Assembly: GCA_025453975.1 (NCBI GenBank) | Contig: JALOPI010000027.1 | Span: forward strand, 1-47,254 | DNA length: 47,254 nucleotides | Source: Syntrophobacteraceae bacterium | GTDB taxonomy: Bacteria; Desulfobacterota; Syntrophobacteria; Syntrophobacterales; Syntrophobacteraceae | Direction: 5' to 3' | In this document: one piece after another, positions 1-7,793 of the stretch | How the letters are laid out: each line of letters starts with the position of its first letter | Numbering within the stretch: the stretch's first letter is position 1 | Made by a program: the position numbers and the translations under genes | Notes under the pieces: generated by a model | Databases searched by the model: none | The model's input: only the letters and a program-made list of their open reading frames with translations | What the model was told of the DNA's origin: nothing

Positions 1-1
1 G

Positions 2-691
2 GACAACCAGCCGGCGGACCTTGCGGAAGACAAGCTGCTGGCACTCATCGACAAGTACAACAAGGATCCCCAGATCGACGGCATCCTGGTGCAGCTGCCC
101 CTGCCCAAGCACGTCAACGAAAACAAGATTCTTCTGGCCATCGATCCCAGCAAGGACGTGGACGCTTTCCATCCGGTCAACGTCGGCAAGCTCATGATCG
201 GCGAGCCCGATTTCCTTCCCTGCACCCCGGCGGGCATCCAGGAGCTGCTGGTGCGGTCGGGAACCGATCTTTCCGGGGCCGAAGTGGTGGTGGTGGGCCG
301 GTCGAACATCGTGGGCAAGCCCATTGCCATGATGCTGGCCCAGAAGGGTAAAGGCGCCAACGCCACGGTGACCATCGTGCACACCCGGACCAAGGACGTG
401 AACTTCCACACCAAGCGGGCCGATGTTCTCATCGCGGCGGCCGGTGTGGCTGAATACGTCAAGGGCGACATGATCAAGCCGGGTGCGGTGGTCATCGATG
501 TCGGAGTCAACGAAGTGGGCAAGACCGCGGACGGCAAGCGGATCCTCAAGGGCGACGTGGCCTTCGACGAGGCCCTCAATGTCGCCAGCGCCATCACCCC
601 CGTCCCCGGCGGCGTGGGCCCCATGACCATCACGATGCTCATGAAGAATACCGTGCGTGGCTTCAAGGTCCACAACAACATCAAAGACTAG
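2..691 (+). CDS. folD: Bifunctional methylenetetrahydrofolate dehydrogenase/cyclohydrolase (5' end outside window)
   Basis: FolD interconverts 5,10-methylene-, methenyl- and 10-formyl-tetrahydrofolate in the cytosol and supplies one-carbon units. The frame is open from base 2, so the N-terminal part (with the catalytic Lys region) lies upstream of the window. Visible family landmarks are GILVQLPLPKH, the DVDAFHPVNVG segment, PCTPAGIQELL, the Rossmann dinucleotide motif VVVGRSNIVGKP and the C-terminal PVPGGVGPMTITMLMKNT signature. The C-terminus is complete and ends at a TAG followed 30 bases later by an intrinsic terminator, so this is the last gene of its transcript. No defect is visible in the part shown. 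Confidence 0.96.
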   Translation, partial: DNQPADLAEDKLLALIDKYNKDPQIDGILVQLPLPKHVNENKILLAIDPSKDVDAFHPVNVGKLMIGEPDFLPCTPAGIQELLVRSGTDLSGAEVVVVGRSNIVGKPIAMMLAQKGKGANATVTIVHTRTKDVNFHTKRADVLIAAAGVAEYVKGDMIKPGAVVIDVGVNEVGKTADGKRILKGDVAFDEALNVASAITPVPGGVGPMTITMLMKNTVRGFKVHNNIKD

Positions 692-721
692 CTTTCCATC
701 CGTCACACGCCTGAGTATAAG

Positions 722-756
722 AAACCCGTGGGAGCTCAACGCCCCCACGGGTTTTG
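722..756 (+). terminator. Intrinsic terminator after folD
   Basis: Perfect 11-bp stem (aaacccgtggg at 722-732 against cccacgggttt at 744-754) with an 11-base loop, running into a short T tract. It closes the folD transcript before the next kinase gene. Confidence 0.8.
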
Positions 757-809
757 TCGTCCATGCCGCGTTTTTCCGCCGAATGTTCTCGTCTCACAGG
801 AAGTCCTCC

Positions 810-2357
810 ATGATGAAAAAGGATTGGAAGCTTCTCCTCATCGATGACGACCCCGGCATACGCAAGGTCATGACCATCACCCTGGAGGATGCCGGCTACC
901 TCGTGTGGACGGCTCCCAACGGCGAGGAGGGCCTGAGCCTCTGCCCGCGGGTATTCCCCCAGATCATCATCACGGACATTCGAATGCCGGGCATGGATGG
1001 GCTGGAGGTCTTGCGATGTGTCAAGGAGAGGTACCCTGACATCGAGGTGATCGTGGTGACGGCGTTCAGCGAGCTGGATTTTGCCGTGAAGGCTCTTCAG
1101 CTGGGCGCGTCGGATTTCATCACCAAGCCCATCCATGACGATGCCCTGCAGGTGGCTCTGAAAAGGGCCAGGGAGCGCTATGCGACGCGAAAGGAGCTTC
1201 GGGACTACACGGCCATCATCGAGGAAAAATGGATGGAGACGGCCGAGGAGCTCGCCAAGACGTTCAACTTCCAGCAGATCCTCATCGACAGCTCCATCGA
1301 CGGGATCGTAGCCTGTGATCATGAGTCCAGGGTGATCATCTTCAACAAGAGCATGGAGTCGATGCTGGGTTATCCGAGGCAGGAGGCCATCGGTCATCTC
1401 AGCCTGGAGCATTTCTTCTGGGAGGGGGAGTACGATAAGTTCCGCCTGAAGCTCCATTCGGAGGAGTTCGGCGGCAGGGACCGCCTCTTTCTATACGAAA
1501 CGACCCTGCGCACCGCCGCGGGGATGAAGATTCCCGTTCAGCTCTCGGCCGCCATTCTCGTGGAGGAGCGCAAGCCCATCGGTGTCGTGGGCTTTTTCAG
1601 GGATCTGCGGGAGATGCGGAGGCTGGCCCAGCAGTTCGCCGACCAGGCCCGTCTCCTCCAGCAGGACAAGATGATCTCTCTGGGCAGGCTGGCCGCCAGC
1701 GTGGTGCATGAGATCAACAATCCCCTGTCGGGGCTCCTCAACTATGCCCGGCTCATGCTGAAGATCCTGAGGCAGGGCGCCCCTGTCCCCGAGAATGCCC
1801 AGAAATTCACCGGTTATCTCAACCTGATGGAAAGCGAGCTCAGCCGGTGCTCGAAAATCGTCTCCAACCTCCTGGCCTTCTCGAGAATGTCCAAGATGGA
1901 GTTCACGGAGGTGGACATCAACGAGCTGCTAGGGAGGAGCCTCCTTCTGAGCCAGCATCGCCTGAGCCTGCAGAACATCCAGGTGGAAACGCACCTGGAC
2001 GCCGAAGTCCCCAAGGTCGAGGGTGATTTCAACCAGCTGCAGCAGTGCATCATCAACCTCATCTTCAACGCCATCGACGCCATGCCCCACGGGGGCCGGC
2101 TGGTGCTGGAGAGCCGCCTGGATCCCAGGCATGAGCTGGTGGTCATCCGGGTCAAGGACAATGGGTGCGGCATCGCCAGGGACGACCTGATGTACATCTT
2201 CGATCCGTTTTTCACCACCAAGAAGGAAGGCAAGGGACTGGGGCTCGGGCTTTCCACCGTTTACGGGATCGTGGACCGGCACAAGGGGGCCATCACCGTC
2301 GAAAGCCGTCCGTCGGAGGGCAGTACGTTCACCATCAAGCTTCCCCTTCGGAAATGA
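810..2357 (+). CDS. Response regulator-PAS-histidine kinase (515 aa)
   Basis: Cytosolic signalling protein with reversed hybrid architecture: an N-terminal receiver (residues about 6-120; acidic D12-D14, phosphoacceptor D56 in IIITDIRMPG, Lys in ITKP), a PAS domain (about 150-265, DGIVACD/VIIFNKSMESMLGY), then a HisKA dimerisation/phosphotransfer domain with H300 in the VVHEINNPLSG box, and an HATPase domain with NLIFNAIDAM, DNGCGI, DPFFTTK and GLGLGLS boxes. No membrane segment and no DNA-binding output is present. An upstream GTG at 657 overlaps folD and its terminator and is unlikely. The ATG at 810 (or 813) follows an AGGAAG-type site. The cognate partner is not encoded next door. A terminator follows at once, so the gene is monocistronic. 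Confidence 0.9.
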   Translation: MMKKDWKLLLIDDDPGIRKVMTITLEDAGYLVWTAPNGEEGLSLCPRVFPQIIITDIRMPGMDGLEVLRCVKERYPDIEVIVVTAFSELDFAVKALQLGASDFITKPIHDDALQVALKRARERYATRKELRDYTAIIEEKWMETAEELAKTFNFQQILIDSSIDGIVACDHESRVIIFNKSMESMLGYPRQEAIGHLSLEHFFWEGEYDKFRLKLHSEEFGGRDRLFLYETTLRTAAGMKIPVQLSAAILVEERKPIGVVGFFRDLREMRRLAQQFADQARLLQQDKMISLGRLAASVVHEINNPLSGLLNYARLMLKILRQGAPVPENAQKFTGYLNLMESELSRCSKIVSNLLAFSRMSKMEFTEVDINELLGRSLLLSQHRLSLQNIQVETHLDAEVPKVEGDFNQLQQCIINLIFNAIDAMPHGGRLVLESRLDPRHELVVIRVKDNGCGIARDDLMYIFDPFFTTKKEGKGLGLGLSTVYGIVDRHKGAITVESRPSEGSTFTIKLPLRK

Positions 2358-2358
2358 A

Positions 2359-2398
2359 AAAGCGGCCCTCCACGAGACTCAGATGGGAGGGCCGCTTT
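2359..2398. terminator. Bidirectional intrinsic terminator
   Basis: Perfect 13-bp stem (left arm 2359-2371, right arm 2386-2398, reading aaagcggccctcc / ggagggccgcttt). The A-rich left flank and T-rich right end allow termination on both strands, between the kinase (+) and the convergent zinc protein (-). Confidence 0.85.
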
Positions 2399-2443
2399 CA
2401 GAACGGGACGAGGGGCGCCGGCGTCCAAAGGGACGAGGACGGG

Positions 2444-2668
2444 CTATCCGCCGATGGGTGTCGGGCTGCAGAGGTGGCCCTCTTCCATGGCCACCCGGCC
2501 ACACCCCGAGCAGACGTATTTCATGGCGGACAGTTTGTCCTTGCAGATGTGAGCCGTGTCCACGGCGGGGGCTCCGCAGAAGCTGCACTTGGACTTGTCG
2601 CCGCAGGGATTGCACAGATGACCGGGCTCCTTGGCCACGGCGCCGCAGGTCTTGCATGTGTAGGCCAT
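2444..2668 (-). CDS. Small triple zinc-knuckle protein (74 aa)
   Basis: Function unknown. The protein is almost entirely three repeats of one unit, C-x2-C-x8-H-x-C: CKTCGAVAKEPGHLC, CSFCGAPAVDTAHIC and CSGCGRVAMEEGHLC. Each offers three Cys and one His, the ligand set of a zinc site. A longer frame starts further upstream, but the start at 2668 (MAYTCK...) has an AAGGAG site six bases upstream and removes a basic, repeat-free extension. It is divergent from the radical-SAM gene at 2853 and ends against the shared terminator at 2359-2398. I recall similar short Cys-rich proteins in other deltaproteobacteria, but no role. A substrate or partner role for the neighbouring radical-SAM enzyme would be pure guesswork. 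Confidence 0.8.
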   Translation of the reverse strand: MAYTCKTCGAVAKEPGHLCNPCGDKSKCSFCGAPAVDTAHICKDKLSAMKYVCSGCGRVAMEEGHLCSPTPIGG

Positions 2669-2852
2669 GTGTTTTCTCCTTTTTAATGGACTCATTGCAC
2701 TGAGCCCTTCAACAGCATTTCAATCAGGGTTACATGTCCATTTTCACTCTATTAAGGATTGAGCTTCGGCCATGCAAGCCGGTGTCAGGCTCCGGCGCCG
2801 GGAATCCATCCGGTGCTGACGACGCAACCGGAGAGGGCCGGGAACCGAAGCC

Positions 2853-4760
2853 ATGGGCGAGCTGATGGTCCGTAATTCCGTGGAGCGCGGGTGGAGCCCA
2901 CGAAACCGGGTGGCCCTGGTGTCGGCGCCCTGGCCCCTTTTCAGCCGGCCATCCATCCAGCTGGGGACCCTCAAGGCCTTTCTAGGGGCGCGGATTCCCG
3001 GGCTTCGCGTGGATGCCCATCACCTTTACCTGAGACTGGCGGATGCCATCGGTTTCGAACTGTATGGGAGCATCTCCGAGAGGAGCTGGCTGGCGGAGTG
3101 CATCTACGGCGCCCTCCTCTTTCCGGGGAACGCCGGATCCATCGAGCGTTTGTTCACCCGGGAAGCCCGGGGGAGGAGCCCCCTGCGGGACGCGGGATTT
3201 CACGGGCTGGCCGAGAGCGTCCGCCAGGTCACCGGGGCGATCCTCGACGAAACCGACTGGAGCGCCTATGGGCTGGCTGGCTTTTCCGCGAGTCTGTGTC
3301 AGCTCACGGCGTCGCTCCACTGCATTCGCGAGATCAAGAAGCGGGCCCCCGGGCTGCCCGTGGTGGTGGGAGGATCCTCGTGGGCTGGTGAATCCTGCGC
3401 CGCGTGGCTCAGGCACTTTCCAGAGATCGACGCCATCGTTCTGGGGGAAGGCGAGCTGCCGCTGACGGAGCTGGTGCGTCATTTTCAGTCCCCGCCCGCG
3501 GAGCGCGTCCCCCTGTGCTCACCCGCCATCGTCACGCGAGAGAAGGTTTTGCGTGGCGAGGGTGAATCGGGCTTCTGTCAGCTGGGAAGCCTGGAGGAGC
3601 TGCCGACGCCCGATTACGCTGAATACTTCGAAACACTCCGGAATCTGCCGTCGGGACGGGCGTTCTTCCCGACCCTGCCCGTGGAGACGTCCCGGGGATG
3701 CTGGTGGAGACGTCCCGGCCGGGGGGGCGGAGGAGGATGTGCCTTCTGCAATCTCAATCTGCAGTGGGAGGGTTATCGATCCAAGGGGGCGGAGAAGGTG
3801 GTGGCGGAGATTGATGGACTCACATCCCGGCACCGCGCGCTTTCCGTCGCCATCGTGGACAATGTTCTGCCGTCGAAGGACATCCCCCGGGTTTTTGGAG
3901 GACTTTCGCACCTGGGGAAGGATTTCCGCCTGTTTGCGGAAGTCCGGGCGTCCATCTCCCGCGAGGATCTCGAGATCATGCGAAAAGCCGGCGTCGAGGA
4001 GCTCCAGGTTGGGATCGAGGCCCTCAGCACCCGGCTCCTGGCCCGGATGAACAAGGGATCCACGACCATCCAGAACCTCGAGATCATGAAGTTGTGCGAG
4101 GAGCTTTCCATCCTGGACTTCTCGAACCTCATCCTCCAGTTTCCAGGAAGTGACGAGGAGGATGTGCGCGAAACGCTGAAGGGCATTGATTTCGCCGAGG
4201 TTTACCGGCCGCTCAGGCCCGTCCGGTTCTGGCTCGGCCTGGGAAGCCCCGTCCATCGAGCCCCCCGCTCCCACGGCATCCGGGCGGCCTTCAATCATCC
4301 GCATTACGCGGGCATTTTCCCAAAGCCGTTTTGCCGGGAGGCCCGCTTTCTGATCCAGGGATACCGGGGGGACCTGGGGCTCCAGCGAAGGCTGTGGCGG
4401 CCCGTGGTGGCCCGCATCAAGGCGTGGGAAAGAGCTTATCACCGGATGAGGGCGGCCTCCGGCGGGCAGCCTCCCCTGAGCTACCGCGACGGGGGGGATT
4501 TCCTCCTCATCCAGCAGTTCCGGCCTCGGGGGCCTGGGCTTAACCACCGGCTTTCGGGAGTGTCGCGGGAGATTTACCTCCATTGTGCATCCCACCGGTC
4601 CGTTGCCGAGCTGGTCCAGCGCTTCCCGAAGATTTCGGAGGACAGGATTTTGCCCTTTCTGCGCGGCATGGTCGAAAAGCGGCTCATGTTCCAGGAGGGA
4701 GACCGGTTCCTGAGCCTGGCGGCGGCTTTGTGCCGAAAGAGCGGCGAAGCCTCATTTTGA
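2853..4760 (+). CDS. B12-binding-domain radical SAM protein, RiPP-maturation (ocin_1) type (635 aa)
   Basis: Radical-SAM enzyme with an N-terminal cobalamin-binding-like domain (about 20-200; ALVSAPW, VVGGSSW, IVLGEGE). Next comes the LPTPDYAEYFETL segment typical of the family I know as RiPP maturation radical SAM protein 1/C-methyltransferase. The SAM core follows, with ETSRGCWW...CAFC, then GVEELQVGIEALS and NLILQFPG. The C-terminal 80 residues look like a winged-helix/PqqD-like tail. The three 4Fe-4S cysteines are C283, C296 and C299, spaced C-x12-C-x2-C, wider than the C-x7-C-x2-C I remember for the family. The extra residues are a Gly/Arg stretch. No precursor peptide or transporter is next to it. 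Its substrate is unknown. The start is the first ATG after a weak GGGAACC site; 2865 is an alternative. Confidence 0.8.
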   Translation: MGELMVRNSVERGWSPRNRVALVSAPWPLFSRPSIQLGTLKAFLGARIPGLRVDAHHLYLRLADAIGFELYGSISERSWLAECIYGALLFPGNAGSIERLFTREARGRSPLRDAGFHGLAESVRQVTGAILDETDWSAYGLAGFSASLCQLTASLHCIREIKKRAPGLPVVVGGSSWAGESCAAWLRHFPEIDAIVLGEGELPLTELVRHFQSPPAERVPLCSPAIVTREKVLRGEGESGFCQLGSLEELPTPDYAEYFETLRNLPSGRAFFPTLPVETSRGCWWRRPGRGGGGGCAFCNLNLQWEGYRSKGAEKVVAEIDGLTSRHRALSVAIVDNVLPSKDIPRVFGGLSHLGKDFRLFAEVRASISREDLEIMRKAGVEELQVGIEALSTRLLARMNKGSTTIQNLEIMKLCEELSILDFSNLILQFPGSDEEDVRETLKGIDFAEVYRPLRPVRFWLGLGSPVHRAPRSHGIRAAFNHPHYAGIFPKPFCREARFLIQGYRGDLGLQRRLWRPVVARIKAWERAYHRMRAASGGQPPLSYRDGGDFLLIQQFRPRGPGLNHRLSGVSREIYLHCASHRSVAELVQRFPKISEDRILPFLRGMVEKRLMFQEGDRFLSLAAALCRKSGEASF

Positions 4761-4772
4761 GCTACATTTCAC

Positions 4773-4799
4773 TTGACAGCCGACTTCTCTCTATATTAC
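4773..4799 (+). promoter_or_regulatory. Candidate sigma-70 promoter of the trpB2 leader
   Basis: A perfect TTGACA (4773-4778) lies 57 bases before the leader-peptide start. The best -10 is TATTAC at 4794-4799 with a short 15-base spacer, or TACGAA with 18. The position fits a transcript that carries the whole attenuator. Confidence 0.4.
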
Positions 4800-4834
4800 G
4801 AAAAGTGCCGTACCCTGGGAAAAGGGATTTACCC

Positions 4835-4894
4835 GTGCAATTCATTTGCGTGATCCACTCGCTGTTTTGGTGGTGGTGGCGGACTCTTTGCTGA
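4835..4894 (+). CDS. trpL: Tryptophan leader peptide (19 aa, four consecutive Trp codons)
   Basis: Short ORF, GTG start, encoding [19 protein letters not shown], ending TGA. The codons 4868-4879 are four TGG in a row, the hallmark of ribosome-mediated attenuation. An AAAAGGG site (4820-4826) lies eight bases before the GTG. Translation speed through the Trp run would report charged tRNA-Trp. The peptide ends 43 bases before an intrinsic terminator (4938-4973) that precedes trpB2. The Trp-codon segment ggtggcg (4875-4881) is complementary to cgccacc (4918-4924). The stretch 4901-4912 can pair with 4937-4945, the left arm of the terminator, as an antiterminator. The peptide itself needs no function. 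Confidence 0.85.
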   Translation: MQFICVIHSLFWWWWRTLC

Positions 4895-4937
4895 GCCTGT
4901 CCACAGGCGCTCTTCTACGCCACCGATCCATCTCATG

Positions 4938-4974
4938 AGCCGTGGGCAAGCCAGTCTTCCCCACGGCTTTTTTG
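4938..4974 (+). terminator. Attenuator terminator in the trpB2 leader
   Basis: Perfect 9-bp stem (agccgtggg 4938-4946, cccacggct 4960-4968), 13-base loop, then T4968-T4973. It lies after the Trp leader peptide and 63 bases before trpB2, so it must be bypassed for expression. Its left arm is also complementary to 4901-4912, the arrangement expected of alternative antiterminator pairing when a ribosome stalls on the Trp codons. Confidence 0.8.
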
Positions 4975-5036
4975 TTTGGTTTTGCAGGGACTTCAGAGCC
5001 AAGCTCAATCACATTCAGAACAGGACAGGAGGAAAG

Positions 5037-6398
5037 ATGGAACAGATGAAGGTCGTGCTGGCCGACGATGAGATCCCCCGGCAGTGGTACAACGTGATGG
5101 CCGATCTGCCGACGCCCATGAGCCCCCCTTTGCATCCGGGAACGGGCAGGCCCATTGCCGCGGAGGATCTGGCGCCGGTATTCCCCATGAACCTCATCGA
5201 GCAGGAAGTCTCGGCGGAGCGCTGGATCGACATCCCCGAGCCGGTGCTCGAAAAATATCTGTTGTGGCGGCCGTCGCCCCTCTGCCGGGCCCGGCAGCTG
5301 GAAAGGATTTTGGATGCGCCTGTGCGCATCTATTACAAAAACGAGGGCACGAGCCCGGCAGGGTCCCACAAGCCCAACACGGCCATTCCCCAAGCCTATT
5401 ACAACAAGGTCTTCGGCATCAAGCGGCTCTCGACGGAAACGGGCGCGGGCCAGTGGGGAAGCGCCCTCAGCATGGCCTGCAAGATGTTCGGCCTGCAGTG
5501 CCGGGTGTTCATGGTGCGGGTGAGCTTCGAGCAGAAGCCTTACCGCCGTCTCATGATGATGACGTGGGGGGGCGAGTGCATTTCGAGTCCCAGCGAGCGC
5601 ACGCGGGCGGGGCGGAAGATCCTGGCCGAGAACCCCGACTCGCCGGGAAGCCTGGGCATCGCCATCAGCGAAGCCATCGAGGACGCCGTCGGGGACGAAA
5701 CGGCCCGTTATGCCCTCGGGAGCGTGCTGAACCATGTCCTGCTGCACCAGACCATCATCGGGCTGGAGGCGCACAAGCAGATGGCCAAGATCGGAGAGTA
5801 CCCCGACGTGGTTCTGGGCTGCGCCGGGGGCGGGAGCAACTTTGCCGGCATCGCGCTTCCTTTCGTGAGGGACAAAATCCACGGAAAACAGGTGGAGATC
5901 GTTGCCGCGGAGCCCACGTCCTGTCCCACCTTGACCAAGGGCCCCTTCGCCTACGATTTCGGGGACACGGCCATGACGACGCCGCTCCTTCCCATGCACA
6001 CTTTGGGGCATGGGTTCCTGCCGGCTCCCATCCATGCGGGGGGGCTGCGATATCACGGCATGGCCCCCATCGTGAGCCACCTGGTCAAGGAACGGCTGGT
6101 CGAGGCCAGGGCTTTCAACCAGATCGAGACCTTCACGGCGGGAGTCCAGTGGGCCCAGTCCGAGGGTTTCATCCCGGCGCCTGAGACGAACCACGTCATC
6201 GCCGCCGTGGTTGAGGAAGCGGAGCGTGCCAGGCAGGAGGGGAAGGAAAAGGTCATCCTTTTCAACTGGAGCGGTCACGGCATCATTGATCTGCCGGCTT
6301 ATGACGCCTTTTTCTCCGGCAAGCTGACGCCTTACGAGCTTCCCGACGAGGAGATTCAGAAGGCCCTGGAATCCATCGCCGGGCTGCCGAAGCCCTGA
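5037..6398 (+). CDS. trpB2: Tryptophan synthase beta chain 2 (TrpB2 / TrpB-like PLP enzyme, 453 aa)
   Basis: PLP enzyme condensing indole (or an indole precursor) with serine to tryptophan. The sequence is of the TrpEb_2 class: longer N-terminus than TrpB1, [26 protein letters not shown] with the PLP lysine K112, TETGAGQWG, the phosphate-binding [10 protein letters not shown], and the C-terminal FNWSGHG. There is no trpA beside it. TrpB2 enzymes are often stand-alone and are thought to salvage free indole. The ATG at 5037 follows AGGAGGAAAG; the upstream in-frame extension to 4935 runs through the attenuator and is rejected. A Trp leader peptide and terminator directly upstream imply control by tRNA-Trp charging, which argues for a genuine Trp-forming role. 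Confidence 0.93.
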   Translation: MEQMKVVLADDEIPRQWYNVMADLPTPMSPPLHPGTGRPIAAEDLAPVFPMNLIEQEVSAERWIDIPEPVLEKYLLWRPSPLCRARQLERILDAPVRIYYKNEGTSPAGSHKPNTAIPQAYYNKVFGIKRLSTETGAGQWGSALSMACKMFGLQCRVFMVRVSFEQKPYRRLMMMTWGGECISSPSERTRAGRKILAENPDSPGSLGIAISEAIEDAVGDETARYALGSVLNHVLLHQTIIGLEAHKQMAKIGEYPDVVLGCAGGGSNFAGIALPFVRDKIHGKQVEIVAAEPTSCPTLTKGPFAYDFGDTAMTTPLLPMHTLGHGFLPAPIHAGGLRYHGMAPIVSHLVKERLVEARAFNQIETFTAGVQWAQSEGFIPAPETNHVIAAVVEEAERARQEGKEKVILFNWSGHGIIDLPAYDAFFSGKLTPYELPDEEIQKALESIAGLPKP

Positions 6399-6425
6399 TA
6401 TTCCCCTGGCGGGAGGGAGGCGGAC

Positions 6426-6689
6426 GTGTTTCGGGAACTGTTGATCCGGTGCCCCAAACTGGGAGGGGAGGTGACTTTCGCCTACTGCGAGGACGAGGCG
6501 GGCGCGCTCCCATGCTCACGGATGATCCACTGCTGGAGCTGGCGAATCCCCGCCGTCGAGCGGTACCTCCGTCTGAAGCTGGGCGAGGAGGAATGGGAGC
6601 GGTGCTTTGGCCAGGCGCCACGCGACAAGATGGCCAGCCTGGTCGAGCTGATCGATGCGGCCAGGAAAGGCGGTGGGGAAAATGAATGA
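6426..6689 (+). CDS. Conserved-looking small protein (87 aa)
   Basis: Not recognised as a named family. GTG start with a GGGAGGGAGG site, 27 bases after trpB2, so probably on the same transcript. The protein has four Cys (C9, C21, C30, C36) and a CPKLGGEVTFAYC...ALPCSRMIHCW segment that could bind a metal. The C-terminal half is charged and helical. The Cys pattern and good translation signal support a real gene; function cannot be given. Confidence 0.65.
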   Translation: MFRELLIRCPKLGGEVTFAYCEDEAGALPCSRMIHCWSWRIPAVERYLRLKLGEEEWERCFGQAPRDKMASLVELIDAARKGGGENE

Positions 6690-6805
6690 GGGCCGCTGCC
6701 GGGGTGGGCCGTGGCCATTCCGGCTGGGTCCGGGTGGGGACGGGATGGGGGGTGACAGGACTCCATGCCGGTGGGTTGGACTTCCATCGTACCGAGGAGG
6801 GGAAA

Positions 6806-7777
6806 TTGGAGCGGAGACGAGGAATGAGGGGGAGAGTCTGGGGTGTGCTCCTGGGCTTGGTGATGCTGGGCCATGTGAGTGCCTGGGCTTATCAGCTGCC
6901 GGCGGTGAACCTGGGATTCACCAGTTTCCTGGACGGAGGGCCGCCCGCCGGTCCTGGATGGTATCTTACTCAATATCTTCAATATTATCATTCCGATGAG
7001 CTCAAGGGACCGGATGGGGATCGACTGCTGCCGTCTTTCGCCGACGAGACCCTGGATGTCTTCGTGAGCCTCACGCAGCTCATCTACCAGTCGGACCAGA
7101 ACGTGCTCCTGGGGGGAAAATGGGGCATGGATCTCATCGTCCCCGTGGTGGCCTTCGACCTGGACCACGGCCTGGGGGCCCGCGCCGGGCTCGATGAGAA
7201 CGGAGGCGGCCTGGGCGACATCGTCGTGGGTCCCTTTCTGCAATGGGACCCCATCATGAGCACCCGGGGACCGCTTTTCATGCACCGGATCGAATTCCAG
7301 CTGCTATTTCCCACGGGGGACTACAGCCGCGAGAAGGAGCTCAACCCGGGGAGCAATTTCTTTTCGTTCAATCCATACTGGGCGGCCACGGTCTTCGTGA
7401 CCCCCAAGTGGACCGCCACCTGGCGGCTGCATTATCTCTGGAACGCCGAGAACGGCGATCCCAACCGTGGCTTCGGGGATGCCGACGACACCCAGGCCGG
7501 CCAGGCCATCCATCTGAACTTCGCCAGCGCCTACGAGGTGTGGGAGAAGCGGCTGAGGCTGGGAGTCAACGGCTATTATCTCAAGCAGATCACCAACGAC
7601 GAGGTGGAGGGGATCGACATCGGAGGGAGCAAGGAGCAGGTGCTGGGCATCGGCCCGGGAGCCCTGTTCCACATCTCCCCCGACACTCATTTCTTCTTCA
7701 ACGCCTATTTCGAGACGGCCGCCGAAAACCGGCCCGAGGGTTATCGTCTCAACTGGCGGCTGGTCCATCATTTTTAA
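6806..7777 (+). CDS. Outer-membrane beta-barrel protein, phenol MetA-degradation type (about 323 aa)
   Basis: Signal peptide followed by alternating amphipathic strands and a C-terminal aromatic (WRLVHHF), as expected of an outer-membrane channel. The pattern ([71 protein letters not shown]) matches what I know as the MetA-pathway phenol-degradation/SphX-like OMP family, probably uptake of small hydrophobic compounds. Start: TTG at 6806 has an excellent GAGGAGGGG site; the ATG at 6824 has almost no spacing to one, so TTG is preferred. Cleavage probably follows AWA before YQLP. The substrate is unknown and the Ca2+/H+ antiporter gene follows 16 bases later. Confidence 0.8.
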   Translation: MERRRGMRGRVWGVLLGLVMLGHVSAWAYQLPAVNLGFTSFLDGGPPAGPGWYLTQYLQYYHSDELKGPDGDRLLPSFADETLDVFVSLTQLIYQSDQNVLLGGKWGMDLIVPVVAFDLDHGLGARAGLDENGGGLGDIVVGPFLQWDPIMSTRGPLFMHRIEFQLLFPTGDYSREKELNPGSNFFSFNPYWAATVFVTPKWTATWRLHYLWNAENGDPNRGFGDADDTQAGQAIHLNFASAYEVWEKRLRLGVNGYYLKQITNDEVEGIDIGGSKEQVLGIGPGALFHISPDTHFFFNAYFETAAENRPEGYRLNWRLVHHF

Positions 7778-7793
7778 CCGCGGGGGGAGTCCA

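Noticed and set aside
4842..6278. 478-codon open frame antisense to trpB2
   Set aside because: No motifs, no ribosome site; explained by high GC and codon bias of the real TrpB2 frame.
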